52,463 bases of DNA, taken from the NCBI GenBank assembly GCA_937858715.1, contig CALLZY010000056.1, positions 1 to 52,463 of the forward strand, in the 5' to 3' direction. The stretch is from an uncultured Chitinophagaceae bacterium (GTDB taxonomy: Bacteria; Bacteroidota; Bacteroidia; Chitinophagales; Chitinophagaceae). Made by a program: the position numbers and the translations under genes. This document shows, piece by piece, positions 39,201-49,100 of the stretch. The notes under the pieces were generated by a model, which did not search any database, had not been told where the DNA came from, and was given only the letters and a program-made list of their open reading frames with translations. The stretch's first letter is position 1. Each line of letters opens with the position of its first letter.

Positions 39201-41269
39201 GATATTGTTTCTTTTGTTGAGAGACGGGCAGTATTGAAATTATAAAAATTACCTGCATTACAGCCTAAAAGTACTATTAACGGATACTTACCACCACCAT
39301 TATTATAATTACTGGGATCATCAAGGTTAAAATCAAGTGTAGTTGCTGACGAGTGCCCAAAATATGTCAACAGCCCCATTCCTTCCTGAAAAAGATTTTT
39401 TAATCTCGTTGAGCTTGTTTGTGCCACCGGCTCTGAGGTTGTTTTAGTGAACGTCTGAACATTCGCTCCATATAGGGTATCTCTCAAGGTCGTTTCGTAT
39501 CGGCGCATTGCAGCTTTAAGAATATTGCCAAGTGTGGTATCACTGGCTCCTACAACATGCCCAACATTTTTTGTCCATGCCTTATCAGCAATCAAAGGAG
39601 ACTGAAAAGCTTGTTGCTGCTCATATTGCTTTACCTTGTTAAGATATACAGTTATCTCATCAGGATATACTACTGAGAGCCGCCCTATTGGCACAGTTGG
39701 TATTTCGTCCATGCCAGGTTCAGCTGCTAACAAGTTATCTGAGGCAGGTTCTCCAAAAGTTGGAACAAGAGCAAGTTTATTAATATCTGCATTACTCTCA
39801 TATGAACGGTATTGCATATAATTGACTCCTTTGCCAACCAAAAAAACATTCTTAATTGGTGAGCTATATGTATTCCTTGTCCAGCGGATGAAATTCCGGA
39901 TTGCCAACGGGTGCATTTTAATGCCAAGCCCAAATTGATCAATTAACTCGTTAATGTCATAAATTTTGGCAGCATAACTGCCGCCAGCTACAGAACTTCT
40001 ATAAGAACGGTATTCCTCAACCGGGTTAGCACCTCCGGTACCACTCATTAAAGAAGGATTAGATACAATAAGATAATTACCTTGGTTTGCGGCCAAACCG
40101 TAATTCACAAAATTCCTTCGTTGCAGCGTACTAATTTCTTTTGGAAAAGTAGCCGCTTGTGTTACCAACAATAACTTCCTTGCAACAGCAGATGGCGATA
40201 ACATTACACGCAATACAGGTGCATTTATAATATCCACTACATACCGCTGACCATTGGTTAAGTCATAAAGTACAGGGGCAAGTCCTCCATTGTTAAACCC
40301 ATTTATTTCCAGGTAATTTCCAACTGGATTAGCGGGCAACTCAAATTCAAAAGATTCCGCTCCTCCGAAATTGAATATCCTTGGATATCTTAATTCTGCC
40401 TTAGCTACTACCATTCTGTCATTTGCAGCAGTACACAAATTTTTTATTTCAACATTTGCCGAGCTGGCATTTATAATTGACAATGGCACAGGGAAAACAG
40501 ACTTTTTGTAGTCCATAAAATCCATTGTCTCTGTTGCTACTACTGTCCCATTTACCTTTACCTCAAACTGACGCGGATTATAAGCATTTCCGGCAGCATT
40601 TACCTTCATCTCAGGAATAGGGGCATTTGCCCCGGAATAGACAAACAAATTAGAAAAGGGCTCAGACTTGATTGCTCCGTTTGCAATATCACCTGAAGTA
40701 ACCCCTTCTCCCTGGTCATAGGCTGAAGAATAAACCCATTCACCCACAGGCTGTGCAAAACCTCTGTTTAGCTTCTCCCTGAAATTTTTTGAGACGATAT
40801 GTTGAAAGAAAGGCTCTGCTGTAATTCCTGTTGGTAATACATATGATGTATTTACCAGCCTCAAATTACCTCCCGATGTATTTACAGTAAGAAAAAAGGC
40901 TGCAGTATCTGTCTGAAGACTATGCTCGTCACTAAGTTGATAATCCGGATTACGGTACAGGATATTATCTGGTTTACCATCATTTTTCTCTCCCCAAAAT
41001 TCAATATAATCGCTGCTGCTGAACACCCCTGATGCTACAGTAGTATAAATTGGTATTTCTTTACCGTTTCTCCATAGTTGAAAATGTTCAGCCAGTGTAT
41101 TACCAATCCCCAGGGAAGAGAGTACCGGTTGGGTAATCCGGTACAACCCTGTTGACCCGACTTTAAACTTATAATAAGTCTGATTATAATTGATCCATTC
41201 ATTATTAAACTCCTGCGATTTTGCAGTGAATGCAGTCAATATTAATAAAGCAAGTAAAATTTTTTTCAT
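36203..41269 (-). CDS. Type IX secretion C25 peptidase, PorU/PorU2-like sortase
   Basis: 1688-residue exported protein with a signal peptide (1-18, ending AKSQ), an N-terminal beta region, and a gingipain-type C25 domain (about 400-800) containing the catalytic His in YFGHSS (H639) and Cys in LLGCNAG (C670). Repeated beta domains follow (about 830-920 and 1380-1480, CARDB-like). The C-terminal T9SS type A sorting domain starts at NYPNPF (about 1595) and includes WDGTDQYGQKLANGIYLYRV. PorU cleaves C-terminal signals of T9SS cargo and attaches them to A-LPS. This protein is about 500 residues longer than typical PorU, so it may be the second, PorU2-type, sortase. Paired with the PorV-family gene 31 nt upstream. 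Confidence 0.85.
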   Translation of the reverse strand: MKKILLALLILTAFTAKSQEFNNEWINYNQTYYKFKVGSTGLYRITQPVLSSLGIGNTLAEHFQLWRNGKEIPIYTTVASGVFSSSDYIEFWGEKNDGKPDNILYRNPDYQLSDEHSLQTDTAAFFLTVNTSGGNLRLVNTSYVLPTGITAEPFFQHIVSKNFREKLNRGFAQPVGEWVYSSAYDQGEGVTSGDIANGAIKSEPFSNLFVYSGANAPIPEMKVNAAGNAYNPRQFEVKVNGTVVATETMDFMDYKKSVFPVPLSIINASSANVEIKNLCTAANDRMVVAKAELRYPRIFNFGGAESFEFELPANPVGNYLEINGFNNGGLAPVLYDLTNGQRYVVDIINAPVLRVMLSPSAVARKLLLVTQAATFPKEISTLQRRNFVNYGLAANQGNYLIVSNPSLMSGTGGANPVEEYRSYRSSVAGGSYAAKIYDINELIDQFGLGIKMHPLAIRNFIRWTRNTYSSPIKNVFLVGKGVNYMQYRSYESNADINKLALVPTFGEPASDNLLAAEPGMDEIPTVPIGRLSVVYPDEITVYLNKVKQYEQQQAFQSPLIADKAWTKNVGHVVGASDTTLGNILKAAMRRYETTLRDTLYGANVQTFTKTTSEPVAQTSSTRLKNLFQEGMGLLTYFGHSSATTLDFNLDDPSNYNNGGGKYPLIVLLGCNAGNFYNFNTARLSTKETISEKYVLNSKGSVGTIASTHFGIVYYLDIYNQRMMNSASVEKYGATLGEIMKNSVVQTYNLTTQNDYYARFHCEQSTLHGDPALKLVASTPKPDYVIEDQLLKVNPPFVSVAESHFNIDAKFMNLGKAINKNIVIEVKRTYPNQTTEIIRRDTIPGIRYIDSINYNIEIVPTRDKGLNRISICIDADNAVDELYESNNCITKDIFIFEDEARPVYPYPYAIINKQGITFKASTANPFSANRQYMMELDTTELFNSSVKISRTVTTSGGVIEFNPGIVFQDSMVYYWRVSPVPASGNPVWNNSSFVYLSNSSLGYNQSHYFQHKNSAFNQLYIDDLSKKFVFRDIEKNLFIRHGVYPQTSPQGAYYSVTINDIKVAGAGCTFNEIIFNVIEPNSLKLWLNNGGSGGQYGSLLNCGSGLQRETNFDFLLGTVSGRKNAMDFIDLVPSGHYIVVRNNANANFSSNTFVNEWMNDTLLYGSGNSLYHKLKNQGFAEIDSYNAPKGMCLVFKKDQQSTFPAKWSFSESVFSGQTLNEYILGKGTSGSFYSPLFGPSLAWRQLKWSGIADGVDDTAFVDVIGVRSDGGEDMIFSGITPSQQQFDISSISADVYPFLKLRMRSIDTVNLTPYQLRYWRVTYDPVPEGAIAPNIYLSSKDTVDVGEPFDYKVAFKNVSEAPFDSLKVKVVVTDRNNVPHVIPLPRRRPIPSFGNANDTLQIGAKIATESLSGMNTMYIEANPDNDQLEQYHFNNFAFRNVYVKPDSLNPLLDVTFDGVHILNQDIVSSKPDILIKLKDEAKWMILDDTALVTLHVRYPNGSLRRFYFNNDTLRFTPAGQAPNPENTATLNLKPYFTQDGQYELIVTGKDRSENEAGHIEYRVAFRVFNKPMISNMLNYPNPFTTSTAFVFTITGVEVPQNIKIEIMTITGKIVREITKDELGPLHIGRNITEFKWDGTDQYGQKLANGIYLYRVVTNLNGKSLDKYTEVGEKTDQFFNKGYGKMYLMR

Positions 41270-41300
41270 CGCAAAAGGTTTAGATTTCGCTGCAGTATAA

Positions 41301-42410
41301 TTAGTTTTTATTCTTGTTATTTGCCATATTCAATCTAAGAGAAAAAACATGCGTATATAACGGGTTTGACTGATTGGCAAGATTGGTAAATGCATAATCA
41401 ATCGTTACGTTCTGGATTTTAAAACCGGCCCCAGCACTTGGCTGGTAAATCCATACTTTTTTCTGATTAACAGTGTCCCCATCAGATAGTGCTTTTTGGA
41501 AGTTATTAATCCCGCCTCTTAAGTAAAACACATCGCTTATGTTTAGCTCAAGTCCAAGTTTAGGATCAGCACTTACCGGGTCTGCGCTTATCAGGGTGTT
41601 TCTTTGTCCATCAAACGTAAGGTCAATATTTGCTTCCGCTAACAGGCTAAGCTTTTTGCTCAATCTGAAATCTCTTGCCGCTCCTATCACAAGTCTGGGC
41701 GCCGTTAATTCAGTAGACTTTACCGGAATCTCATTATTTGTTAAATACAAAACTTCTTTTTCTCTTTCAGAGAAAGTGAATGACCATGTATTGAAAGTAC
41801 TGGTAATATCCCTGCCAGAAATTCCAAATCGCCATTTATTGCTGTGAATCTGCAACCCTGCATCCAGACCAAATCCCCATGCTTTTGCAAATTTTCCAAC
41901 ACTGCGATGAATAACCTTTGCATTGATACCAAAACTGACATTTTTTTTCTCCAACTGCTTTAACCGCTGCGCATAAGACAGAAGAAACCCATAATCAGCT
42001 GATGAAAATGCCTGAATATTGTTATAGTTTATTGACCCATCCGGCTCAACCAGAAAAAGCGTATTCATAATGTCATCTACCGCAAACCGAAGACCGGTTA
42101 TTCCTATTGCCCTCTTATTATTTGATCCGGGAAAAACAACACTTGCATAGTCATACTTTCCTATACCGGCAAAATATTCGGCATGCATAAGGTTTATTTG
42201 GGGATATTCTTTTACTCCAACCAGTCCTGCAGGATTCCAATATCCGGCGGTTCCGTCTTGTACGGAAGCTACCTGAGAACTTCCCATGGCCAATCCTCTG
42301 GCACCGGCACCAATGTTCAAAAACTCATTTGAATATTTACGAAACTGAGCTGTAGTTGACAGAAATAGTAACAAAGAAATACAGGTAAGGTATAAGTGGT
42401 TCGTTTTCAT
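41301..42410 (-). CDS. PorV/PorQ-family outer-membrane barrel protein
   Basis: 369-residue outer-membrane protein: signal peptide 1-22 (ending TTAQ), then a FadL-like beta barrel with the PorV/PorQ N-terminal signature EFLNIGAGARGLAMG and GTAGYWNPAGL. PorV carries T9SS cargo from the translocon to PorU; PorQ works with PorZ. ATG at 42408-42410 is preferred, since it gives a clean signal peptide; an in-frame ATG seven codons upstream is the alternative. First gene of a two-gene unit with the C25 peptidase. Confidence 0.85.
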   Translation of the reverse strand: MKTNHLYLTCISLLLFLSTTAQFRKYSNEFLNIGAGARGLAMGSSQVASVQDGTAGYWNPAGLVGVKEYPQINLMHAEYFAGIGKYDYASVVFPGSNNKRAIGITGLRFAVDDIMNTLFLVEPDGSINYNNIQAFSSADYGFLLSYAQRLKQLEKKNVSFGINAKVIHRSVGKFAKAWGFGLDAGLQIHSNKWRFGISGRDITSTFNTWSFTFSEREKEVLYLTNNEIPVKSTELTAPRLVIGAARDFRLSKKLSLLAEANIDLTFDGQRNTLISADPVSADPKLGLELNISDVFYLRGGINNFQKALSDGDTVNQKKVWIYQPSAGAGFKIQNVTIDYAFTNLANQSNPLYTHVFSLRLNMANNKNKN

Positions 42411-42692
42411 CTGATTTTTCTTGATAAGCAATTAATTTTATTTCACAGTACAGACTTTTTGTAAAATTAAACTTAATGCCTGTAATCTCATAGCTTTTAG
42501 CCTAAAAGGCAGATATACAAAACGGGATAAGTTCTATATTATTGCCTGTAACCAGTAAATGCATTGACTTACAAGCAATTAAAAATTCTCTGTTTGCTGC
42601 TTGTCCACAACATGGCTTTAATAAGGCAACAGTACTAAATATTCCTTTCCTTTGCGAAATCGTATCTTATTTTTGCGCCTAATTCACTATTT
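42411..42692. other. Divergent region between porV-like gene and tyrS
   Basis: A/T-rich 282-base region with no gene. It contains two copies of TGCCTGTAA (about 42478 and 42545), a short AGCTTTTAGCC string, and, near tyrS, a -7 box. No convincing promoter is seen for the minus-strand T9SS unit. Confidence 0.4.
42668..42675 (+). promoter_or_regulatory. -7 element of tyrS
   Basis: TATTTTTG matches the consensus; the predicted start near 42679 gives a 14-nt leader. The -33 position holds only a TTT. Confidence 0.5.
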
Positions 42693-43970
42693 ATGAACTT
42701 AATACAAGAATTGAGATGGAGAGGCATGATACAGGATATTATGCCGGGAACTGAAGAACAATTGAATAAAGAAATGACTTCTGCATATATTGGCTTTGAC
42801 CCTACGGCAGACAGTTTACATATTGGAAGCCTCGTTCCGATTCTTTTATTGGTACACTTGCAAAAGGCCGGGCATAAGCCTTTCGCCCTGGTTGGTGGAG
42901 CGACCGGTATGGTTGGCGATCCAAGTGGCAAAAGTGAAGAAAGAAACCTGCTTAGCGAAGAAGTACTTAAGCGTAACCAGGAAGGGGTTAAGAAGCAACT
43001 TATGCAATACCTTGACTTTGATCCGGCAAGGCCCAATTCCGCAGAGATGGTGAACAATTACGACTGGTTCAAGGATTTTACATTCCTGCACTTCATCCGT
43101 GATGTGGGCAAGCATATAACTGTAAACTATATGATGAGCAAGGATAGTGTGAAAAAACGGCTTGAAGGTGATAGTGGAATGAGTTTTACTGAATTTACTT
43201 ACCAGTTAGTTCAGGGATTTGACTTTTACTGGCTTTACAAAAACAAGAACTGCAAACTGCAGATGGGGGGAAGCGACCAATGGGGAAATATTGTAACCGG
43301 TACAGAACTCATCAGAAGAAAAGATGGCGGAGAAGCATTTGCCTTTACCTGTCCGCTAATAACCAAAGCTGATGGAGGTAAGTTTGGGAAAACTGAAAAA
43401 GGAAATGTCTGGCTCGACCCCCAAAAAACAACCCCCTACCAATTTTACCAGTTCTGGCTGAATGCCAGCGATGAAGATGCAGAAAAATGGATTAAGATAT
43501 TTACATTTCTTACAAAAGATGCTATTGATATTTTGATTCATGAACACAAAATGAATCCGGCATCCAGAACACTGCAAAAAACACTTGCCCTGGAAATTAC
43601 GGTGTTTGTTCACGGAAAGGAAGAATTAGAGAAAGCATTGGAGACTACCGAAAAACTGTTTGCAAATCAAAATGCACCTGCAGAAAGCCTTTCTGTTGAT
43701 GATCTTGAACAAATGGAAGGTGTGATAAAAAGCATTTACGAAAAAAATAAAATCGAAGCAGGAATAGATATCGTTTCATTTCTTGCTGAAACAGGAATCT
43801 TCCCCAGCAAAGGCGAAGCAAGGAAAATGGTACAAGGGGGCGGTGTCAGCATCAACAGAAAAAAAGCAGGTACAGCAGATATAAATATAGATGCCGCTTT
43901 CCTGCTTCATAAAAAATATATTCTTGTACAGAAAGGGAAGAAGAATTATTACCTTGTTGAGGCAATCTAA
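42693..43970 (+). CDS. tyrS: Tyrosyl-tRNA synthetase
   Basis: 425-residue class I synthetase that charges tRNA-Tyr. HIGS motif at 43-46, KMSKS-equivalent KFGKT at 230-234, the tyrosine-binding region [11 protein letters not shown] and [12 protein letters not shown], and a C-terminal S4 RNA-binding domain (from about 358). Full length. Monocistronic, with a 4-base convergent overlap with the GH125 gene. Confidence 0.98.
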   Translation: MNLIQELRWRGMIQDIMPGTEEQLNKEMTSAYIGFDPTADSLHIGSLVPILLLVHLQKAGHKPFALVGGATGMVGDPSGKSEERNLLSEEVLKRNQEGVKKQLMQYLDFDPARPNSAEMVNNYDWFKDFTFLHFIRDVGKHITVNYMMSKDSVKKRLEGDSGMSFTEFTYQLVQGFDFYWLYKNKNCKLQMGGSDQWGNIVTGTELIRRKDGGEAFAFTCPLITKADGGKFGKTEKGNVWLDPQKTTPYQFYQFWLNASDEDAEKWIKIFTFLTKDAIDILIHEHKMNPASRTLQKTLALEITVFVHGKEELEKALETTEKLFANQNAPAESLSVDDLEQMEGVIKSIYEKNKIEAGIDIVSFLAETGIFPSKGEARKMVQGGGVSINRKKAGTADINIDAAFLLHKKYILVQKGKKNYYLVEAI

Positions 43971-45400
43971 TCAAGCAGGTATTTTTTCTCCCTGTACACT
44001 TTCCAGATAAACTCACCAAAGAGAGTATTAGCCCAGGCAAACCATTTGCGGGTAAATTTTGTTGGATCGTCTTTATGAAAAGCTTCATGCATAAAGCCTG
44101 TGCCGCCATGTGTAGTTTGCAAAGAAGTGATACATTTCTTTATCTCCTGATCATTTTTGCTCGTTATTCCCCGCATTATGATACTCATAGGCCAAATATA
44201 GTCCATGCCTATATGCGGTCCGCCAATGCCTTCTGCAGCTTTTCCTCTAAAGAAAAAAGGATTATCTGCTGACAGGACATAGTTCCTGGTGTTCAGGTAA
44301 GTTTCTTCTTTCTCCGGTGACAAAACATTCAAATAGGAAAGTGATAACAGACTGGGAACATTTGAGTCGTCCATCAGGCAATAACTTCCAAAACCATCCG
44401 TTTCAAAAGCATAAATCTCCCCGTATTTTTTGTGCTTTACAATTCCGCATTTCTCAATAGCGGCCCGGATTACATTGCTTAACTCAATAACCTCCTTATT
44501 CAGATTGTCAATATCAGCCGATCTTTCTATTTTTCGTAATATTTCACCAAGCATATCCAAAGCCTTCACGGCAAATAAGTTTCCGGGAATGTTGAAAGGA
44601 AAAACGGTAGCATCATCGCTGGGCCGAAACATTGAATGAATAAGCCCTACCTTCTTTGTTGGGTAACCATAACCAGCTAAAGGTGCACTATCAATCGGAT
44701 TTGTAGTTTCTCTTTGAAACTTATATGTGCCCGGCCCGGAAAGTCGCTGCTGTTCTTTGAAGGTCTTTACAACCAATTTCATTGCTTCAACCCATACTGA
44801 ATCAAAAAGGGAAATATCCCTGGTTTCTTTCCAATAACCGTATGCAAGCCGTATAGGATAACACAAACTGTCGGTTTCCCATTTTCTTTCATGCACTCCC
44901 TGCTTCATCAGCGTCTTATCATTTTTCCATTCGCTTATTTTCAACTCGTCTTTGTAAAAGGCATTTGCATATGGGTCATTTAGAATACACTTGGTCTGCC
45001 GGTTAATTACTCCTTTTATCAGCTCTTGCAATTGTTTGTCCTCCTTCATCAAAGGAAGATAAGGCCATACCTGGGCAGACGAATCCCTCAGCCACATTGC
45101 ATCAATATCTCCTGTAATTACAAAAGTATCAGGCTTGCCATTAATCATTTCAAAGTCAACAGTTGTATCAAGTGTATTGGGAAAACAATTCTCAAAAAGC
45201 CAGGCAATTTCTTTATTGCCAATTTTAGCTTTTACTTCTGCAATAAGTGATTCTACAGCCGGACTCATAAACTTTCGTTCAGCCTTTGACACTCTCACTA
45301 CCGGAAACTCATCTTTCCAACCGGCAAGTAAAGAATTACTTAGTGTTAATGAAACTGTAGCCAAAGTACCTTTCTCAATAAAACTTCTTCTGTTAATCAT
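43967..45400 (-). CDS. Glycoside hydrolase family 125 (exo-alpha-1,6-mannosidase)
   Basis: 477-residue exported GH125 enzyme, which releases terminal alpha-1,6-mannose without a metal. The N-terminal NRRSFIEKG (3-11) followed by a hydrophobic stretch looks like a Tat-type signal. The (alpha/alpha)6 core has the family hallmark [18 protein letters not shown] (97-114), later [13 protein letters not shown] and AEGIGGPH. It starts 4 nt after the SGNH hydrolase stop, so the two form an operon that may deacylate and trim mannosylated glycans. Confidence 0.92.
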   Translation of the reverse strand: MINRRSFIEKGTLATVSLTLSNSLLAGWKDEFPVVRVSKAERKFMSPAVESLIAEVKAKIGNKEIAWLFENCFPNTLDTTVDFEMINGKPDTFVITGDIDAMWLRDSSAQVWPYLPLMKEDKQLQELIKGVINRQTKCILNDPYANAFYKDELKISEWKNDKTLMKQGVHERKWETDSLCYPIRLAYGYWKETRDISLFDSVWVEAMKLVVKTFKEQQRLSGPGTYKFQRETTNPIDSAPLAGYGYPTKKVGLIHSMFRPSDDATVFPFNIPGNLFAVKALDMLGEILRKIERSADIDNLNKEVIELSNVIRAAIEKCGIVKHKKYGEIYAFETDGFGSYCLMDDSNVPSLLSLSYLNVLSPEKEETYLNTRNYVLSADNPFFFRGKAAEGIGGPHIGMDYIWPMSIIMRGITSKNDQEIKKCITSLQTTHGGTGFMHEAFHKDDPTKFTRKWFAWANTLFGEFIWKVYREKKYLLD

Positions 45401-45404
45401 TTTA

Positions 45405-46073
45405 TTAGATTTTCTTAATGCTCTCCCACATTATTTTTGCCAGAAAACTGTTACCCTTTTCATTCATATGAACCTTGTCATAAGTTAAAATATTCTTCTC
45501 CTGATTAGTGGGGTTGTTTTCTTTCAGGTATTCCTGAAACTTCTTTCTAAGATCAATTAAAGTGAGATTATTCTTCTTAGCTATTTCCCTGATGATGTTG
45601 CTATACCTGTTCAGGTCTCCATCAAGGGGATTACTCATATCTGTTTTTTCCCCAACAACTGCAGGTGTGCATAAAACAGCTTTGATCTTATGCTCAGATA
45701 GCTTCTCTATAATAGCTAAATAGAATTTTTCAAATTTATCAGGGTCAGTGCCAGTTCCCAAAAGAGTTTTGTGCCAAACATCATTTACCCCTACATAGAT
45801 AACCACTACATCAGGTCTTTTAGCCAGAATATCTTCGTCAAGCCTAAGGTACAAGTCATAAATTTTATTTCCGCTGATACCCGATCCTTTAAACTCAAAT
45901 TCCCCAGCCTTCCCTAAGGCTTTGCATATACTATCTGTTTTTACAACATAGCCTCCCGGCTTAACCCCTAATTCAGTTATCGAGTCTCCAAAAAAGATCA
46001 CCTTCGTTTTCGTAACCGGTACAAAAGCAAATCCTGCTGCAATTATTATTGCCAGATAGAACAACTGCTTCAT
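45405..46073 (-). CDS. Secreted SGNH/GDSL hydrolase
   Basis: 222-residue esterase-type hydrolase. Signal peptide about 1-17, then block I FFGDSIT (catalytic S31), block II glycines GSGISG (63-68), block III VGVND (94-98, oxyanion Asn) and block V DKVH (199-202, catalytic Asp and His). Family members remove acyl groups from carbohydrates or lipids. The ATG at 46071-46073 is preferred; a longer reading frame begins inside the upstream terminator hairpin and would bury the signal peptide. Cotranscribed with GH125. Confidence 0.9.
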   Translation of the reverse strand: MKQLFYLAIIIAAGFAFVPVTKTKVIFFGDSITELGVKPGGYVVKTDSICKALGKAGEFEFKGSGISGNKIYDLYLRLDEDILAKRPDVVVIYVGVNDVWHKTLLGTGTDPDKFEKFYLAIIEKLSEHKIKAVLCTPAVVGEKTDMSNPLDGDLNRYSNIIREIAKKNNLTLIDLRKKFQEYLKENNPTNQEKNILTYDKVHMNEKGNSFLAKIMWESIKKI

Positions 46074-46106
46074 GCTTATATTTTGAGTTACTAAATTAAA
46101 AAAGTT

Positions 46107-46137
46107 ATAAGAAAAAGCCCCCTGAAAAGGGGGCTTT
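46107..46137 (-). terminator. Intrinsic terminator of the T9SS cargo gene
   Basis: Minus-strand stem AAAGCCCCC/GGGGGCTTT with a 6-nt loop (46114-46137) and a U-rich tail, 24 nt after the stop at 46162. Confidence 0.95.
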
Positions 46138-46161
46138 AAATTCCTATGTTTCAAAAAAGAA

Positions 46162-49100
46162 TTATTGAATTACAGCCAGGCCAGAAACAATGCGGCCAGT
46201 GTATTTGTCAATTGCTTTAACTACATATGTTCCTTTTGAATCAGGTCCAAGATCGAAGTCCATCCTGAGGTAAGGAGAAGTCAGGTTTGTCATATCAAAC
46301 TCCTTACTTACCACCAACTGACCAGCAGAATTATATATGTTTATTACCCTTTTCTCACTTGGGGTGCCAACATAATAAAGCCGCACCTGGAATGCACCCT
46401 GGTTCGGATTAGGATAAATCCACAGCTTGTCTGCCGCTTCTGCACCAATAGTAATAGTAGCAGGTGCTGATGACACACATCCAGCGGCTGATGTAGCCGT
46501 TACGGTATATGTGCCCAACTCGTCAATATTCACTGTGTCCTTATCCACTGTTCTCGGTAACGGACTTCCGTTGTAAGTCCACGAATAACTGGATGCCGCA
46601 GGATTACTGCTTGCTGTTATTATTGAAGTTACACCCGGATAAATTGAAAGACGGCTTGCAGTTACGGATACAACAGGCAATGGATTAACAGTTAATGTTC
46701 CGATAGAAGTTGAAGTTACGGCTGCACAAGGAGCAGATGTAACAACAAACCTGTAACGGTTGCCACTCATAGTAGCTGTAACACCACTAACGGTTAAAGT
46801 AGCAGATGTGGCTCCAGAGATATTATTGTATGTTAAACCTCCGTCTGTGCTTACCTGCCACTGATAAGCCAAAGGATTACCTGTAGCAACAGAAGCAGTG
46901 AACGTAGTGCTGCCGCCCAAGCAAACCGCACGGGTTGCAGGAGTAACAGTAAGAGCAGTAGCAGGATTACTTACTGTTACAGGAACTGTTGTTGTAGAAG
47001 AAGTACAAGGGGTCAAAGTTGTGAAATTAACAGTATAGTTGGAAGTAGCAGTTGGCTTAACATATACTGTTGTAAGTGGAGTTCCTGGTACATAAGCTGT
47101 AGTTCCACCTGCATTGGTAAAGATGGTGCCTGTTGGTCCATCCCATACACCCTGTGCAGCAGAACCGGCACTTGTATAAACAAAATCATCTATACCGATG
47201 TAGTTCGAGTTAGAACCACCACCGCCATCTGTTACCCAATACCTGAACGCAACACGGCCTGTTGTAGGAGCTGAAAGACCAGAAACAGTAGCGGTAAACT
47301 GAGTCCAAACTTTGGGATAAACTCCAGTTACGAGTGAAGGATTAATGGTTAACAACAAGTTGCTAAAATCAGCAACGTTTGTACTGCTTCCATTAGAGCT
47401 AATCCTAACCTGAAGACGGTCAGGATATTCAGGAACATCGGTAGGAATACGGGAGTAGAAGGTGATCACATCGCCGTTTTTAACGTTCAATACAGGAGTA
47501 AACAACCAGTTATCGATAGTGCCAGAACCAGATGTAGTTGTATTCTGCCAGTTGGCAGCTATGTATCCATCTGCTGCTCCACTATATGAAGCAAAAACAG
47601 TTGAATTTCCCTGGAACCAGTTGGTCGTACCTAATGGGGTACTGTTATTTTGCTGTGCCCAACCACTTGGTAATACGGTGTTAAAGCCCTCAGTTAATAT
47701 TACAGTATTAGAAAGTGTATTAGTCAGCGTCAGTTGCTGTACAGCTCCGTTACAAATTGTAGCAGAAGAAGGGGTAACGACAGGCACCAGCGGATTAACA
47801 GTAAGAGTAGCAACCTGCGAAACATCAGTAGCAGAGCAAGCACCTACAACGACCGCACGGTATTGGTATCCACTGTACGCTGCAGATATACCTGTTAGTG
47901 TAAGAGTAGTTGTTGATGCACCTGAATAAACCCCACCATTCGTAACAGTAAACCATGCTGAGGAAGAGTTTGGACGGTATTCCCAGCTATAAACAGGAAG
48001 ACTTCCTGCTGTAGCAACAGTAAAGCTTGTATTATTACCGCAAGTTATTGAAGCACTTGCTGGTTGCGTAGTAATAGTAACGGGTACGCAAGGTTGAATA
48101 TCAACAGTATAGTCCTCTGTTTCACCGTATGTATAAGCGGCACAGGCATCAGCTCCTGTCAATACCGGTGTGGAGAACTTCACCCTTACCCTCATTCTTG
48201 TTGTACCAGAAGTGGCAGTAGTGGGTATTGCAATATTAGCCGACAAAGTTCCTCCGGAGATTGCTCCAAGGTAAGTAAACTCGGAAACTTCAAATTGTCC
48301 GTTCTTATTATAGTCTATCCAAACACCTGCATTTTCGCTGCCGCCGGGACCTACAGTAACTCTTATAGGATTATTGGCCCCAGAATAAACTGTTGGTGCA
48401 GTAAGTGCTGTATAATTACTATACCCGGCTCCTGAACAACCCGAAGAAGAATTGTTTAAAGTCCCAAGGGTTACATTCAGTATTTCATCATCAAGAGAAC
48501 AGTTAGTTGTGGGAGGAACACAATAACAAGCAGATGGAGCATTCAAGTTAACAACAGCAGCAGTTGAAGTACCTGTGTTTCCTGAGCAAGTTACATTGCA
48601 ACGGTAGTAGGTGGTAGCAGCCATTGCAGCTGTATATGAAGAACTCGTAGCTCCGCTGATATTGGCCCATGGACCAGCCGCTGCAGGTGCACTTTGCCAT
48701 TGATAAGTAACACCGCTACCTGGTGTTAAATTCTGTAATGTCAATGTAAAATTAGTGCCAGCACATACGTTAGAAGTTGCAGGTAAAGTATTTCCTGGAT
48801 TTGGAGTGCCTGAACAAGGTCCAGTAGTGTAATCTATGATAAAAGGAAAATCAACAGGTACTGACTGTGGTGCAGAAGGCCCCTGACCATCATCAACCAA
48901 TGCACCCCATACTCCTGCGGCATTTTGCAAGGCATTATAACCTGCTACAGTTCTTACACCAACAGGTGTGCTGGGAGGTGTAAAGTTTGAAGTTAATGCA
49001 GTTCCAGTCGAATATTCTAACCAATAAGTACCCGGGGCTAATGTAACGGATACATTCGCTTCTAGCTTCCAAATAATCCTTGTAGTTCCTGGAGCAGTAG

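Noticed and set aside
36203-41269. C25 peptidase as a gingipain-like virulence protease
   Set aside because: The pairing with a PorV-family barrel and the length pattern favour a T9SS sortase role over a free secreted protease.
45405-46154. Longer SGNH hydrolase starting at 46154
   Set aside because: That start lies upstream of the terminator hairpin of the preceding gene and would place the signal peptide internally.
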